Of a stretch of 8,527 nt of DNA, positions 1-6,741 are shown piece by piece; positions within the stretch are counted from its first letter, which is position 1, and every line of letters begins with the position of its first letter. Under the pieces are notes generated by a model that was not told where the DNA came from, did no database searches, and saw only the letters and a list, made by a program, of their open reading frames with translations. The position numbers were made by a program, and so were the translations under genes. The stretch comes from Agathobacter sp. (lineage in GTDB: Bacteria; Bacillota_A; Clostridia; Lachnospirales; Lachnospiraceae), in contig JAGBEZ010000147.1 of the NCBI GenBank assembly GCA_017936725.1, forward strand, positions 1-8,527. The letters are read 5' to 3'.

Positions 1-80
1 GTATCATTTGTCTGCTTGCGTATATCATACAGTGATGATTTTGATTAGGCAAGAAAAATGCAAAAAATAAAAAAATCTTT

Positions 81-126
81 GTGAAACCTGCAAGATTTCG
101 AATGCTTGAATTTTAGCAGGTTTTAC
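81..126. repeat. Imperfect inverted repeat upstream of deoD, possible terminator
   Basis: GTGAAACCTGC (81-91) pairs with GCAGGTTTTAC (116-126) over 11 positions, one of them a G-U pair on the + strand, around a long 24-base loop. An A-rich run (about 62-76) lies before it and a T-rich stretch (AAATTTTTATTAAGTTTTT) follows. It may end transcription of a gene upstream of the window. The long loop and broken T-run make it a weak terminator, and a regulatory role for the deo promoter cannot be excluded. The rest of 1-180 is AT-rich, and I see no gene in it. Confidence 0.4.
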
Positions 127-182
127 AAATTTTTATTAAGTTTTTAGAAAGATTGCATCTAGGGGACTTGTTTCTTTTTCTA

Positions 183-210
183 TTTCCAAAAACTATTTTT
201 GTGGTATAAT
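183..210 (+). promoter_or_regulatory. Predicted sigma-A promoter of the deo operon (extended -10)
   Basis: A perfect -10 box TATAAT sits at 205-210 and is preceded by TG at 202-203, giving an extended -10 (TGGTATAAT). The best -35 candidate is TTTCCA at 183-188, four of six consensus bases, with a 16-base spacer. The extended -10 would compensate for the weak -35. Transcription should start near 217, leaving a short leader before deoD. No operator is obvious around it. Confidence 0.75.
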
Positions 211-230
211 AAATTCATATCATATTAATA

Positions 231-235
231 GGAGG
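231..235 (+). promoter_or_regulatory. deoD ribosome binding site, fixes the start at 244
   Basis: GGAGG at 231-235 lies 8 bases before ATG 244 but only 2 bases before the in-frame GTG at 238. The later ATG is therefore the real start. The resulting N-terminus, MATPH, matches the conserved start of DeoD proteins, which supports the choice. Confidence 0.85.
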
Positions 236-243
236 ATGTGTTT

Positions 244-954
244 ATGGCAACACCACACAATGGGGCAGAGAACGGCGCATTTGCGAAGACAGTGCTTATG
301 CCAGGGGACCCTTTAAGAGCAAAATTTATTGCAGAAAACTTTTTAGAGAATCCAAAACTAGTGACATCAGTTAGAAATGTATTGGGATACACAGGAACAT
401 ATAATGGAAAAGAGATTTCAGTTATGGCAAGTGGAATGGGTATGCCAAGTATCGGTATTTATTCATATGAATTGTTTTCTATGTATGGCGTAGAAACCAT
501 TATTCGTGTAGGTTCGGCAGGTTCCTATGTAGCAGATTTGGATGTATATGATGTTGTATTGGCAGAAAGTGCTTACAGCGAATCAAACTATGCCAAGACA
601 CAGAATGGCTGTGAAGACGATGTCATGTATCCATCAAAAGAAGTAAATGAAAGAATCATTGCTGCTGCAGAAAAATTAGACATTCCATGTAAGGTTGCTC
701 GTATTCATTCTAGCGATGTATTTTATCAGGATGCAAATCGCGGAAGCTATACACGTTATCCAGAAAATCATGGTGCAATGTGTGTAGAGATGGAAAGCTT
801 TGCACTGTTCCACAACGCAAATGTATTAGGCAAAAAAGCAGCGTGTATTTTAACGATTTCTGACTGCTTTGTATCAAGGAAAGAAACTACGGCAGAAGAA
901 AGACAGAATGCTTTTACTGCAATGATGAAGATTGCATTAGAAGCGGCAGAATAA
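244..954 (+). CDS. deoD: Purine nucleoside phosphorylase, DeoD type
   Basis: This cytosolic enzyme phosphorolyses purine (deoxy)ribonucleosides to the free base and (deoxy)ribose-1-phosphate. The 236 residues from ATG 244 match the usual size of hexameric DeoD (about 235-240). Family marks are the MATPH start (His5), the phosphate-binding GDPLRAK (Arg25), IIRVGSAGS at 86-94 (Arg88, Ser91), the nucleoside-binding VEME at 181-184, and TISD with catalytic Asp207. Arg220 follows 13 residues later, as in the Asp204/Arg217 pair of the E. coli enzyme. The E. coli 'SDHI' reads 'SDCF' here, a change next to the base-binding Asp. The gene is first in an operon and 47 bases ahead of deoC, a classic deo pairing. 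The family assignment is secure; the preferred purine is not readable from the sequence. Confidence 0.95.
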   Translation: MATPHNGAENGAFAKTVLMPGDPLRAKFIAENFLENPKLVTSVRNVLGYTGTYNGKEISVMASGMGMPSIGIYSYELFSMYGVETIIRVGSAGSYVADLDVYDVVLAESAYSESNYAKTQNGCEDDVMYPSKEVNERIIAAAEKLDIPCKVARIHSSDVFYQDANRGSYTRYPENHGAMCVEMESFALFHNANVLGKKAACILTISDCFVSRKETTAEERQNAFTAMMKIALEAAE

Positions 955-1001
955 ATCTTCGAGATATTGCAAGACATAGAGAAAATAGGAGAGCACAGAA
1001 C

Positions 1002-1670
1002 ATGAAGCAAAAGGATATCTTAGCACTTGTCGATCATACTTTATTACTTCAAACAGCCACCTGGGAAGAAATCAAAGGCATTTGTGATGATGGAATCCAG
1101 TATGAAACGGCATCGGTATGTATTCCTACCTGTTATGTAAAACAGGCAAAGGATTATGTAGGAGACAAATGTAAGATTTGTACTGTAATTGGGTTTCCAA
1201 ATGGAAACTATACAACAGCGGTAAAAGTTTACGAAACCAAGGATGCACTTGCAAACGGTGCAGATGAAATTGATATGGTAATCAACGTGGGCATGCTTAA
1301 GGCTGGAGAATATGAGTATGTATTAAATGAAATCAAAGCCATCAAAGAGGCTTGCGAAGAACATATCTTAAAGGTCATTATTGAGACATGTCTTTTGACC
1401 GACGAAGAAAAGATTAAGATGTGTGAAATCGTAACCGAAGCAGGGGCAGATTTCATCAAAACATCCACTGGATTTTCTACAGCAGGCGCTACGTTTGCAG
1501 ATGTAGAATTGTTTGCAAAGCATGTAGGACCAAATGTAAAAATCAAAGCGGCGGGTGGCATCTCTTCTATGGATGATGCAGAAAAATTCATCGCGTTAGG
1601 AGCGTCTCGACTGGGTACAAGCCGTATCGTGAAAATTGTAAAGAACGAAGCCGCACAGGCAGGGTATTAA
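1002..1670 (+). CDS. deoC: Deoxyribose-phosphate aldolase
   Basis: DeoC cleaves 2-deoxyribose-5-phosphate to glyceraldehyde-3-phosphate and acetaldehyde in the cytosol, the last step of deoxynucleoside breakdown. The 222-residue protein has the class I aldolase TIM-barrel signature. The Schiff-base lysine is Lys153 in FIKTSTGF, the proton-relay lysine is Lys182 in KIKAAGGI, and Asp91 in EIDMVINVG matches the catalytic aspartate. The phosphate-binding loop lies around GTSR (205-208). The N-terminal 'DHTLL' block is present, but the next residue is Leu15 rather than the common Lys, and 'GTSRIV' replaces 'GTSSGV'; from memory these are usual in clostridial DeoC proteins. The ribosome binding site AGGAGAG (987-993) is 8 bases before the ATG. 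The gene lies between deoD and the nucleotidase gene, which begins 3 bases after its stop. Confidence 0.95.
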   Translation: MKQKDILALVDHTLLLQTATWEEIKGICDDGIQYETASVCIPTCYVKQAKDYVGDKCKICTVIGFPNGNYTTAVKVYETKDALANGADEIDMVINVGMLKAGEYEYVLNEIKAIKEACEEHILKVIIETCLLTDEEKIKMCEIVTEAGADFIKTSTGFSTAGATFADVELFAKHVGPNVKIKAAGGISSMDDAEKFIALGASRLGTSRIVKIVKNEAAQAGY

Positions 1671-1673
1671 AAA

Positions 1674-3206
1674 ATGAGAAAATGGTATAGTATATTTTTA
1701 TTAATGTTAGTCTTTCTTTTGGCAGGATGCTCTAATCATTCAGGGGAAGATACGAATGCAGGGGCAAATGGAGAGTGTATCCAGCACATAGATGAAGACA
1801 AAGATGCGTTTTGTGATCGATGTGAAAAAACGATTTTTGTTTATGTCGACTTTTATAGTATCAATGACTTGCATGGAAAACTTGCAGATGGAGAGGGACA
1901 TCCAGGAGTAGATGAAATGACGACCTATTTGGAAAAAGCCCGCCAGAGAGAAGAAAACATGATTCTCATCTCTGCAGGTGATATGTGGCAGGGGAGTGCC
2001 GAGTCAAATATGACGCACGGGCTGATTATCACGGAGTGTATGAATGAACTCGACTTTGATGCAATGACCATGGGAAATCATGAATACGATTGGGGAGAAG
2101 ATGCGATTATAGCAAATGATGCAATTGCGGAGTTTCCATTTTTGGCGATTAATATTTATGATAGAGAAACCAATCAATTGGTAGATTACTGTCAGCCGTC
2201 TGTTCTGGTGGATTTGGGTGAGGTGCAAGTGGGAATTATCGGTGCCATGGGTGACTGCTATTCTTCCATCGCGCCAGACAAGGTGGAAGATGTATACTTC
2301 AAGGTGGGAGATGATTTAACCAAATTGGTAAAAGCCGAATCTGACCGATTACGTGAAGAAGGTGCAGATGCCATTTGTTATGTGATTCATGATGGTTATG
2401 GACGAAGTGGTGAAACGGGCACTGTAACAAGTTCACTTTTGGAGAGTTACTATGATGCATCGCTTTCGAATGGATATGTAGACCTTGTGTTTGAATCACA
2501 CACGCATCAGGAATATATGTTTGAGGATGTGTATGGCGTTTATCATATACAGCATAAAGGGGATAATTATGGTGGACTTTCCTATGCAGAGCTAAAGATT
2601 AACACGGTAACAGGTCGTGTTTCGGTAAATGATTCTCGATTGATTCAGCATAGTAGCTATGGAAATCTAGAGGATGCTCCAATCGTAGAGAGTTTATTGG
2701 ACAAATATGATGCTCAGATTTCGGACGCCTATGAGGTATTGGGGCGAAATGGCAGATATCGAAAAGGCAATGAAATGCGACAGCTTGTAGCAGATTTGTA
2801 TTACAAGGTTGGTGAAGAAAGATGGGGAGACAAATATGATATCGCACTTGGTGGCGGCTTCATTTCGGTTCGAAGCCCTTACAATCTAGAACCTGGGGAG
2901 GTTACTTACTCACAATTGCAGTCATTGTTCCCATTTGATAATGACCTGGTATTGTGCTCCATCAAAGGACGGGATTTACTTTCACGATTCTTTGAAAACA
3001 ATCACGAAAACTATTTTATTTCCTATGGAAGCTATGGAGAGAATCTCCAAAAAAATGTAGATCCAAACAAAACGTATTACATTGTAACCGACACATATTC
3101 TTCGCAATATGGACCAAATAAACTTACGGAAGTAGAGCGATATGATAGCGGTGTCTATGCAAGAGATTTGCTTGCAGAATATATAAAGAATGGTGGACTA
3201 AATTAA
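1674..3206 (+). CDS. Surface lipoprotein of the 5'-nucleotidase/UshA family
   Basis: This is a predicted lipid-anchored metallophosphatase that would dephosphorylate nucleotides (or 2',3'-cyclic nucleotides) outside the cell. A type II signal peptide ends in the lipobox LAGC, with Cys19 as the lipidated residue. A linker (20-52) carries an unusual C35/H38/D40/D42/D44/C47/C50 cluster. The calcineurin-like domain (about 55-310) shows NDLHG (Asp65, His67), GDMWQGS (Asp103), GNHEYDWG (Asn135, His136), IHDGYG (His239) and SHTH (276-278). The 5'-nucleotidase C-terminal domain (about 345-505) has ALGGGFISVR and a SLFPFDNDLV substrate-binding segment. At 510 residues it is slightly shorter than UshA (about 550). 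The start is 3 bases after the deoC stop, with AGGG (1661-1664) inside deoC as the likely ribosome binding site, so translation is probably coupled. The exact substrate is unknown; a UDP-sugar hydrolase or cyclic nucleotide phosphodiesterase is possible. Confidence 0.88.
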   Translation: MRKWYSIFLLMLVFLLAGCSNHSGEDTNAGANGECIQHIDEDKDAFCDRCEKTIFVYVDFYSINDLHGKLADGEGHPGVDEMTTYLEKARQREENMILISAGDMWQGSAESNMTHGLIITECMNELDFDAMTMGNHEYDWGEDAIIANDAIAEFPFLAINIYDRETNQLVDYCQPSVLVDLGEVQVGIIGAMGDCYSSIAPDKVEDVYFKVGDDLTKLVKAESDRLREEGADAICYVIHDGYGRSGETGTVTSSLLESYYDASLSNGYVDLVFESHTHQEYMFEDVYGVYHIQHKGDNYGGLSYAELKINTVTGRVSVNDSRLIQHSSYGNLEDAPIVESLLDKYDAQISDAYEVLGRNGRYRKGNEMRQLVADLYYKVGEERWGDKYDIALGGGFISVRSPYNLEPGEVTYSQLQSLFPFDNDLVLCSIKGRDLLSRFFENNHENYFISYGSYGENLQKNVDPNKTYYIVTDTYSSQYGPNKLTEVERYDSGVYARDLLAEYIKNGGLN

Positions 3207-3216
3207 ATCAAACTCG

Positions 3217-3250
3217 GCTGTTGCAAATGGATATTTGCAACAGCTTTTTT
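3217..3250 (+). terminator. Strong intrinsic terminator of the deo operon
   Basis: A perfect 12-base-pair stem (GCTGTTGCAAAT, 3217-3228, with ATTTGCAACAGC, 3233-3244) encloses the 4-base loop GGAT and is followed directly by six T residues (3245-3250). It begins 10 bases after the nucleotidase stop codon and cleanly separates the salvage operon from the iron operon. Confidence 0.95.
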
Positions 3251-3308
3251 ACTGTATGAAAGACTACAAAAAAAATGGAAATGTATGGAATTTAGTACAA
3301 AGTTAGTC

Positions 3309-3337
3309 TTGACAAACTATTGTTAGCAATGTAGAAT
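3309..3337 (+). promoter_or_regulatory. Predicted sigma-A promoter of the feo operon
   Basis: A perfect -35 TTGACA (3309-3314), a 17-base spacer and TAGAAT (3332-3337, five of six consensus bases) form a near-ideal housekeeping promoter. Transcription is expected near 3344. So strong a core promoter suggests control by repression, which fits iron uptake genes. The spacer contains a small perfect inverted repeat, ATTG-TTAG-CAAT (3319-3330). Confidence 0.85.
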
Positions 3338-3347
3338 GCCAATGTAG

Positions 3348-3361
3348 TTAGTTGAGACTAA
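3348..3361 (+). promoter_or_regulatory. Candidate iron/metal repressor operator before feoA
   Basis: TTAGT-TGAG-ACTAA is a perfect 5-base inverted repeat with a 4-base spacer. It lies a few bases downstream of the expected transcription start, where a bound repressor would block initiation or early elongation. The TTAG-N6-CTAA layout resembles the core of DtxR/IdeR-type iron-repressor sites. It does not resemble the GATAATGATTATC-type Fur box. The regulator is inferred; none is encoded in the window. Confidence 0.5.
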
Positions 3362-3373
3362 TCGCTATTACAA

Positions 3374-3379
3374 AGGAGA
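3374..3379 (+). promoter_or_regulatory. feoA ribosome binding site, fixes the start at 3385
   Basis: AGGAGA (3374-3379) lies 5 bases before ATG 3385. An in-frame TTG at 3352 would add 11 residues, but it lies inside the candidate operator and has no ribosome binding site, so it is not the start. Confidence 0.85.
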
Positions 3380-3384
3380 TTTAT

Positions 3385-3597
3385 ATGACATTATTAGAAG
3401 CAGAAGTTGGAACAGAATATATCATTCAGGACATCGTAACACACGATGACGAATTGGATAGCTTTCTTTTTACGCTGGGATGTTATAGCGGGGAACCGAT
3501 TACAATCATTTCACGAAAGAGAAATAGCTGCGTCGTGTCGATCAAGGATGGACGATACAATATCGATAAACATTTGGCAGGAGCAATTACTGTTTAG
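3385..3597 (+). CDS. feoA: Ferrous iron transport protein A
   Basis: FeoA is a small cytosolic SH3-like protein thought to bind and modulate the FeoB transporter. The 70 residues from ATG 3385 match the usual FeoA length (about 70-80). The domain reads LLEAEVGTEYIIQDI, then a central LFTLGCYSGEPITII (the conserved 'LG...G..I' turn), then a basic RKRNSCVVSIKDGRYNID strand pair, ending at the typical C-terminal hydrophobic strand GAITV. It is the first gene after a strong promoter and candidate metal operator, and 14 bases before feoB. The family call rests on pattern, size and position next to feoB. Confidence 0.9.
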   Translation: MTLLEAEVGTEYIIQDIVTHDDELDSFLFTLGCYSGEPITIISRKRNSCVVSIKDGRYNIDKHLAGAITV

Positions 3598-3611
3598 AGG
3601 AGAGAGAAAAG

Positions 3612-5597
3612 ATGAGAATAGCATTTGCAGGAAATCCAAATAGTGGTAAGACCACCATGTACAATGCGCTGACTGGCAGAACAGAGCGTGTGGGAAACTG
3701 GGCGGGTGTTACTGTAGATAAAAAGGAAAGTCCGATAAAAAAGCATTATTATGAAGGATACGAAGGGGAGGAACTCATCGCAGTTGACCTTCCAGGGGCA
3801 TACTCTATGTCACCATTTACAGCAGAGGAAAGCGTGACAAGAGATTTTATCATTAATGAACATCCAGATGTCATTATCAATATCGTGGATGCGACAAACC
3901 TTAGCAGAAGCCTGTTTTTCACGACACAGCTTTTGGAATTGGGTGTTCCAGTGGTAGTCGCATTAAATAAAACAGACATCAATCAGAAAAAAGAAACCGA
4001 AATCAATGTATCTATTTTAGCAGATAGACTGGGATGTCCAGTCATCAATACGATTTCGACGGTTTCTACACATGAAGGTTTGCATCAGATTGTGGATGCG
4101 GCAGTGTGTGTCAAAGGAAAAGGACAGACAGCCCCTTTCGCACAGTCTTATGCAGGAATTTTAGATAGAGAAACCGCAAAGGAAGCGGATAAGGAACGTT
4201 ACAAATTTGTAAATGAAATCGTAAGACAGGTAGAAAAAAGAAAAGTATATACAAAAGATAGAAATTTCCAGGATGCCATCGATAACATTTTGACGAGCCC
4301 AATCATTGGACTACTGGTTTTTGCGGCTGTCATGTTTTGCGTATTTGATATTTCGCAGTCGACTTTAGGTCCATGGCTTGCAGATATTTTGGTAGGCTGG
4401 ATAGAAACCTTCCAGGGATGGGTAGGTGGCCAGTTGGCAGGTGCAAATGACTTTTTATATGCACTTTTGATTGACGGTATCATCGGTGGTGTAGGTGCGG
4501 TAGTAGGCTTCCTTCCACTGGTAATGGTAATGTACTTCTTGATTGCTTTATTGGAAGACTGTGGATACATGGCACGTGCAACGGTTGTGCTTGATCCAAT
4601 CTTCAAAAAAGTAGGACTTTCAGGGAAATCGGTAATTCCTATGGTAGTAGGAACGGGTTGTGCCATTCCAGGTATTATGGCCTGCCGTACGATACATAAT
4701 GAAAGAGAACGTCGTGTAACGGCAATGCTTGCACCATTTATGCCATGTGGAGCAAAACTTCCGGTTATCGCACTGTTTGCAGGTGCATTCTTTGGAGATG
4801 CTTCCTGGGTAGGTACACTGATGTACTTTGTGGGAATTCTCCTCGTGTTTGTTGGAGCATTGTTGGTAAATAAGATTTCTGGAATAAAATTTAGAACCTC
4901 ATTCTTTATCATGGAACTTCCAGAATATAAACTTCCAAGTTTAAAGAGAGCAGTTAATTCCATGTTTGCACGTGGTAAATCTTATATTAAAAAAGCAGGT
5001 ACCGTAATTCTGGTTTGTAATACGGTAGTACAGATTATGCAGTCGTTTAACTGGCAGCTTCAGTTGGTGGAAGAAGGAATGGAATCGACCTCTATTTTGG
5101 CAACGATTGCCTCACCAGTATCTGTTCTTTTGCTTCCAGTATGTGGTATTGCGGCTTGGCAGCTTGCAGCAGCGGCAATTACTGGTTTTATTGCAAAAGA
5201 AAATGTGGTTGGTACATTAGCGGTTTGTTATGCACTTACGAACTTTATCGATACTGAAGAACTTGCGCTTATGGGTGGTTCTAATGAAGTAGCTATGACG
5301 ATGGGACTTACAAAAGTAGCAGCGCTTGCATTTTTGATGTTTAACTTATTTACTCCGCCATGTTTCGCGGCACTCGGTGCGATGAACGCCGAAATGGCAA
5401 ACGCAAAATGGTTCTGGGGTGGTGTTGCACTTCAGTTTGCAACTGGTTATACGATTGCATTCTTCGTATATCAGATTGGAACACTTATCACAACAGGTGC
5501 TCTTGGTGCAGGTTTCTTAGGCGGACTGATTGCAGTGCTTTGCTTTGTGGTCATTATGGTGCTTGTGGCAAAGAGAAATGCAAAGGCGGTAAAATAA
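3612..5597 (+). CDS. feoB: Ferrous iron transporter FeoB
   Basis: FeoB is the inner-membrane permease for Fe(II), with an N-terminal G-protein domain. In this 661-residue protein the G domain shows G1 GNPNSGKTT (7-15), a switch I region with Thr34 in GVTVD, G3 DLPG (59-62), G4 NKTD (119-122) and a likely G5 near 147-153. A helical linker (about 180-225) precedes the membrane domain, which has roughly eight to ten hydrophobic segments from 229 to 653. The two gate motifs are visible: GTGCAIPGIMACRT (347-360, Cys350) and FMPCGAKLPV (376-385, Cys379). A third conserved Cys lies in TPPCF (581-585). The protein is shorter than E. coli FeoB (773 residues). The ribosome binding site GAGGAGAG (3597-3604) overlaps the last base of the feoA stop. 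The next gene starts immediately after the feoB stop. Confidence 0.96.
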   Translation: MRIAFAGNPNSGKTTMYNALTGRTERVGNWAGVTVDKKESPIKKHYYEGYEGEELIAVDLPGAYSMSPFTAEESVTRDFIINEHPDVIINIVDATNLSRSLFFTTQLLELGVPVVVALNKTDINQKKETEINVSILADRLGCPVINTISTVSTHEGLHQIVDAAVCVKGKGQTAPFAQSYAGILDRETAKEADKERYKFVNEIVRQVEKRKVYTKDRNFQDAIDNILTSPIIGLLVFAAVMFCVFDISQSTLGPWLADILVGWIETFQGWVGGQLAGANDFLYALLIDGIIGGVGAVVGFLPLVMVMYFLIALLEDCGYMARATVVLDPIFKKVGLSGKSVIPMVVGTGCAIPGIMACRTIHNERERRVTAMLAPFMPCGAKLPVIALFAGAFFGDASWVGTLMYFVGILLVFVGALLVNKISGIKFRTSFFIMELPEYKLPSLKRAVNSMFARGKSYIKKAGTVILVCNTVVQIMQSFNWQLQLVEEGMESTSILATIASPVSVLLLPVCGIAAWQLAAAAITGFIAKENVVGTLAVCYALTNFIDTEELALMGGSNEVAMTMGLTKVAALAFLMFNLFTPPCFAALGAMNAEMANAKWFWGGVALQFATGYTIAFFVYQIGTLITTGALGAGFLGGLIAVLCFVVIMVLVAKRNAKAVK

Positions 5598-5768
5598 ATG
5601 GTTTCAGATGTAATCATTATCCTTGTACTGGTAGTGCTTCTAGGCGGAGCCATATGGTACATGAGAAAAGAAAAGAAAAAAGGGGTAACCTGTATTGGGT
5701 GCCCAGATGCAGATACTTGCGCAAAGAGACGTGCTGGTGAAACGTGTCAAAGTGCAGACAAATATTAA
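5598..5768 (+). CDS. FeoB-associated Cys-rich membrane protein (56 aa)
   Basis: This short gene encodes 56 residues: an N-terminal hydrophobic helix (about 4-21, VIIILVLVVLLGGAIWY), a basic stretch (RKEKKKG, 23-29) and a cysteine-rich tail with Cys32, Cys35, Cys41 and Cys50 (C-x2-C-x5-C-x8-C). This layout and position are characteristic of the small FeoB-associated Cys-rich proteins of Bacillota, whose role is unknown; metal binding or redox help to FeoB at the membrane is a plausible inference. By the positive-inside rule the Cys tail should face the cytosol. The ATG begins on the base after the feoB stop, with GGCGG (5585-5589) inside feoB as a likely ribosome binding site, so translation is probably coupled. 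Confidence 0.9.
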   Translation: MVSDVIIILVLVVLLGGAIWYMRKEKKKGVTCIGCPDADTCAKRRAGETCQSADKY

Positions 5769-5805
5769 ATTATAGATTAATGATCATGATGAAAGGCGAA
5801 AATAC

Positions 5806-6714
5806 ATGATTTATACAGTAACCTTTAATCCATCACTGGACTACATTGTGTCTGTCAAGGATTTTGCGCTGGGAAAGACAAATCGTACGACAGACGAGCA
5901 AATGCTCGCCGGCGGAAAAGGGATTAACGTTTCGACTGTTTTGAAAAATCTGGGTGTAGATAATGTGGCTTTGGGGTTTGTGGCAGGTTTTACCGGAAGA
6001 GAAATCGAGCGCATGGCAAAAGAAAGCGGCATTCGTTGTGATTTTGTTACATTAGATCGTGGATGTTCCAGAATCAATGTAAAGATGAAGGATTTTGATG
6101 GAACCGAAATCAATGGTATGGGGCCAGTGATTAGCGAAGAAGCTGTAGGGCAGTTGAGAAAGCAGTTAAGGAGACTTTCGGCAGGTGATATTTTGGTATT
6201 AGCGGGCAGTGTTCCAAGCAGCATGAGAGATTCCATCTACAGAGACATTATGTTAGAGTTAAAAGGCAAAGGAATCCATTTTGTAGTAGATGCGACGAAG
6301 GATTTATTGTTAAACGTCTTAGAATTTCAACCATTTTTAATCAAGCCTAACAATTATGAATTGGGCGAGATTTTCGGAGTGGAACTATCCACAAGAGAAT
6401 CCGTGGTACCATACGCGAAAAAAATGCAAGAAATGGGTGCGAGAAATGTACTGGTTTCTATGGGAGGACAAGGCGCAGTGCTTTTAGATGAACAGAAGCA
6501 GGTGTTTATGCTGCCAGCACCAAAAGGAGAATTGGTCAATGCAGTGGGCGCAGGAGATTCCATGGTAGCGGGATTTCTTGCAGGATGGACACAAAAGCAG
6601 GATTCTTATCATGCATTTAAAATGGGAATTTCTGCGGGAAGTGCCAGTGCATTTTCGGAAACTTTTGCAACCAAAGAAGAAGTAGAAAGAGTTTATAATA
6701 CAATAGAAGGATAA
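5806..6714 (+). CDS. fruK: 1-phosphofructokinase-like PfkB-family sugar kinase
   Basis: This cytosolic kinase most likely converts fructose-1-phosphate to fructose-1,6-bisphosphate with ATP. The 302 residues match the FruK/LacC group (about 300-315). The start MIYTVTFNPSLDYIV is typical of that group. GGKGINVS (36-43) is PfkB signature 1, and NAVGAGDSMVAGFLAG (245-260) is signature 2, with catalytic Asp251. KPNNYEL (180-186) is the usual nucleotide-side motif. Ribosome binding site AAAGGCG (5792-5798) lies 7 bases before the ATG. The usual partners, a fructose PTS (fruA) and a DeoR-type fruR, are not adjacent. The gene lies 37 bases after the iron operon and 27 bases before a two-component system. 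Tagatose-6-phosphate kinase (LacC) is the main alternative. Membership in PfkB is certain; the substrate is probable. Confidence 0.82.
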   Translation: MIYTVTFNPSLDYIVSVKDFALGKTNRTTDEQMLAGGKGINVSTVLKNLGVDNVALGFVAGFTGREIERMAKESGIRCDFVTLDRGCSRINVKMKDFDGTEINGMGPVISEEAVGQLRKQLRRLSAGDILVLAGSVPSSMRDSIYRDIMLELKGKGIHFVVDATKDLLLNVLEFQPFLIKPNNYELGEIFGVELSTRESVVPYAKKMQEMGARNVLVSMGGQGAVLLDEQKQVFMLPAPKGELVNAVGAGDSMVAGFLAGWTQKQDSYHAFKMGISAGSASAFSETFATKEEVERVYNTIEG

Positions 6715-6741
6715 GAGATAGAAAAAAGAAGGTTTTTCGAT

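Noticed and set aside
13..27. Possible CcpA cre site (TGCTTGCGTATATCA)
   Set aside because: It has the central CG but fails several fixed positions of the cre consensus and lies nearly 180 bases before the deo -10 box.
238..243. GTG at 238 as the deoD start, adding two residues
   Set aside because: It is only 2 bases from the GGAGG motif, while ATG 244 has an 8-base spacing and gives the conserved MATPH start.
1229..1591. 120-residue minus-strand frame inside deoC
   Set aside because: It is antisense to an intact deoC with all catalytic residues, has no ribosome binding site and shows no recognisable domain.
3352..3384. TTG at 3352 as the feoA start
   Set aside because: It lies inside the candidate operator, has no ribosome binding site, and adds 11 residues not expected in FeoA. 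ATG 3385 has a good AGGAGA.
3446..3643. 65-residue frame across feoA and the start of feoB
   Set aside because: It overlaps feoA and feoB in another frame, has no ribosome binding site and shows no family features.
4199..4963. 254-residue open frame on the minus strand inside feoB
   Set aside because: It is fully antisense to a clearly real feoB gene, has no recognisable domain, and the Ser/Pro/Thr-rich translation is typical of a shadow frame.
5360..5740. 126-residue frame overlapping the end of feoB and the small Cys-rich gene
   Set aside because: It is out of frame with both supported genes. Its Cys/Arg/Trp-rich translation is what a shifted reading of a membrane protein gene gives.
5763..5787. 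AT-rich stretch with TATAGATT and ATGATCAT as a fruK promoter or operator
   Set aside because: No -35 box lies at a workable distance, and the 8-base palindrome is too short and common to support an operator.
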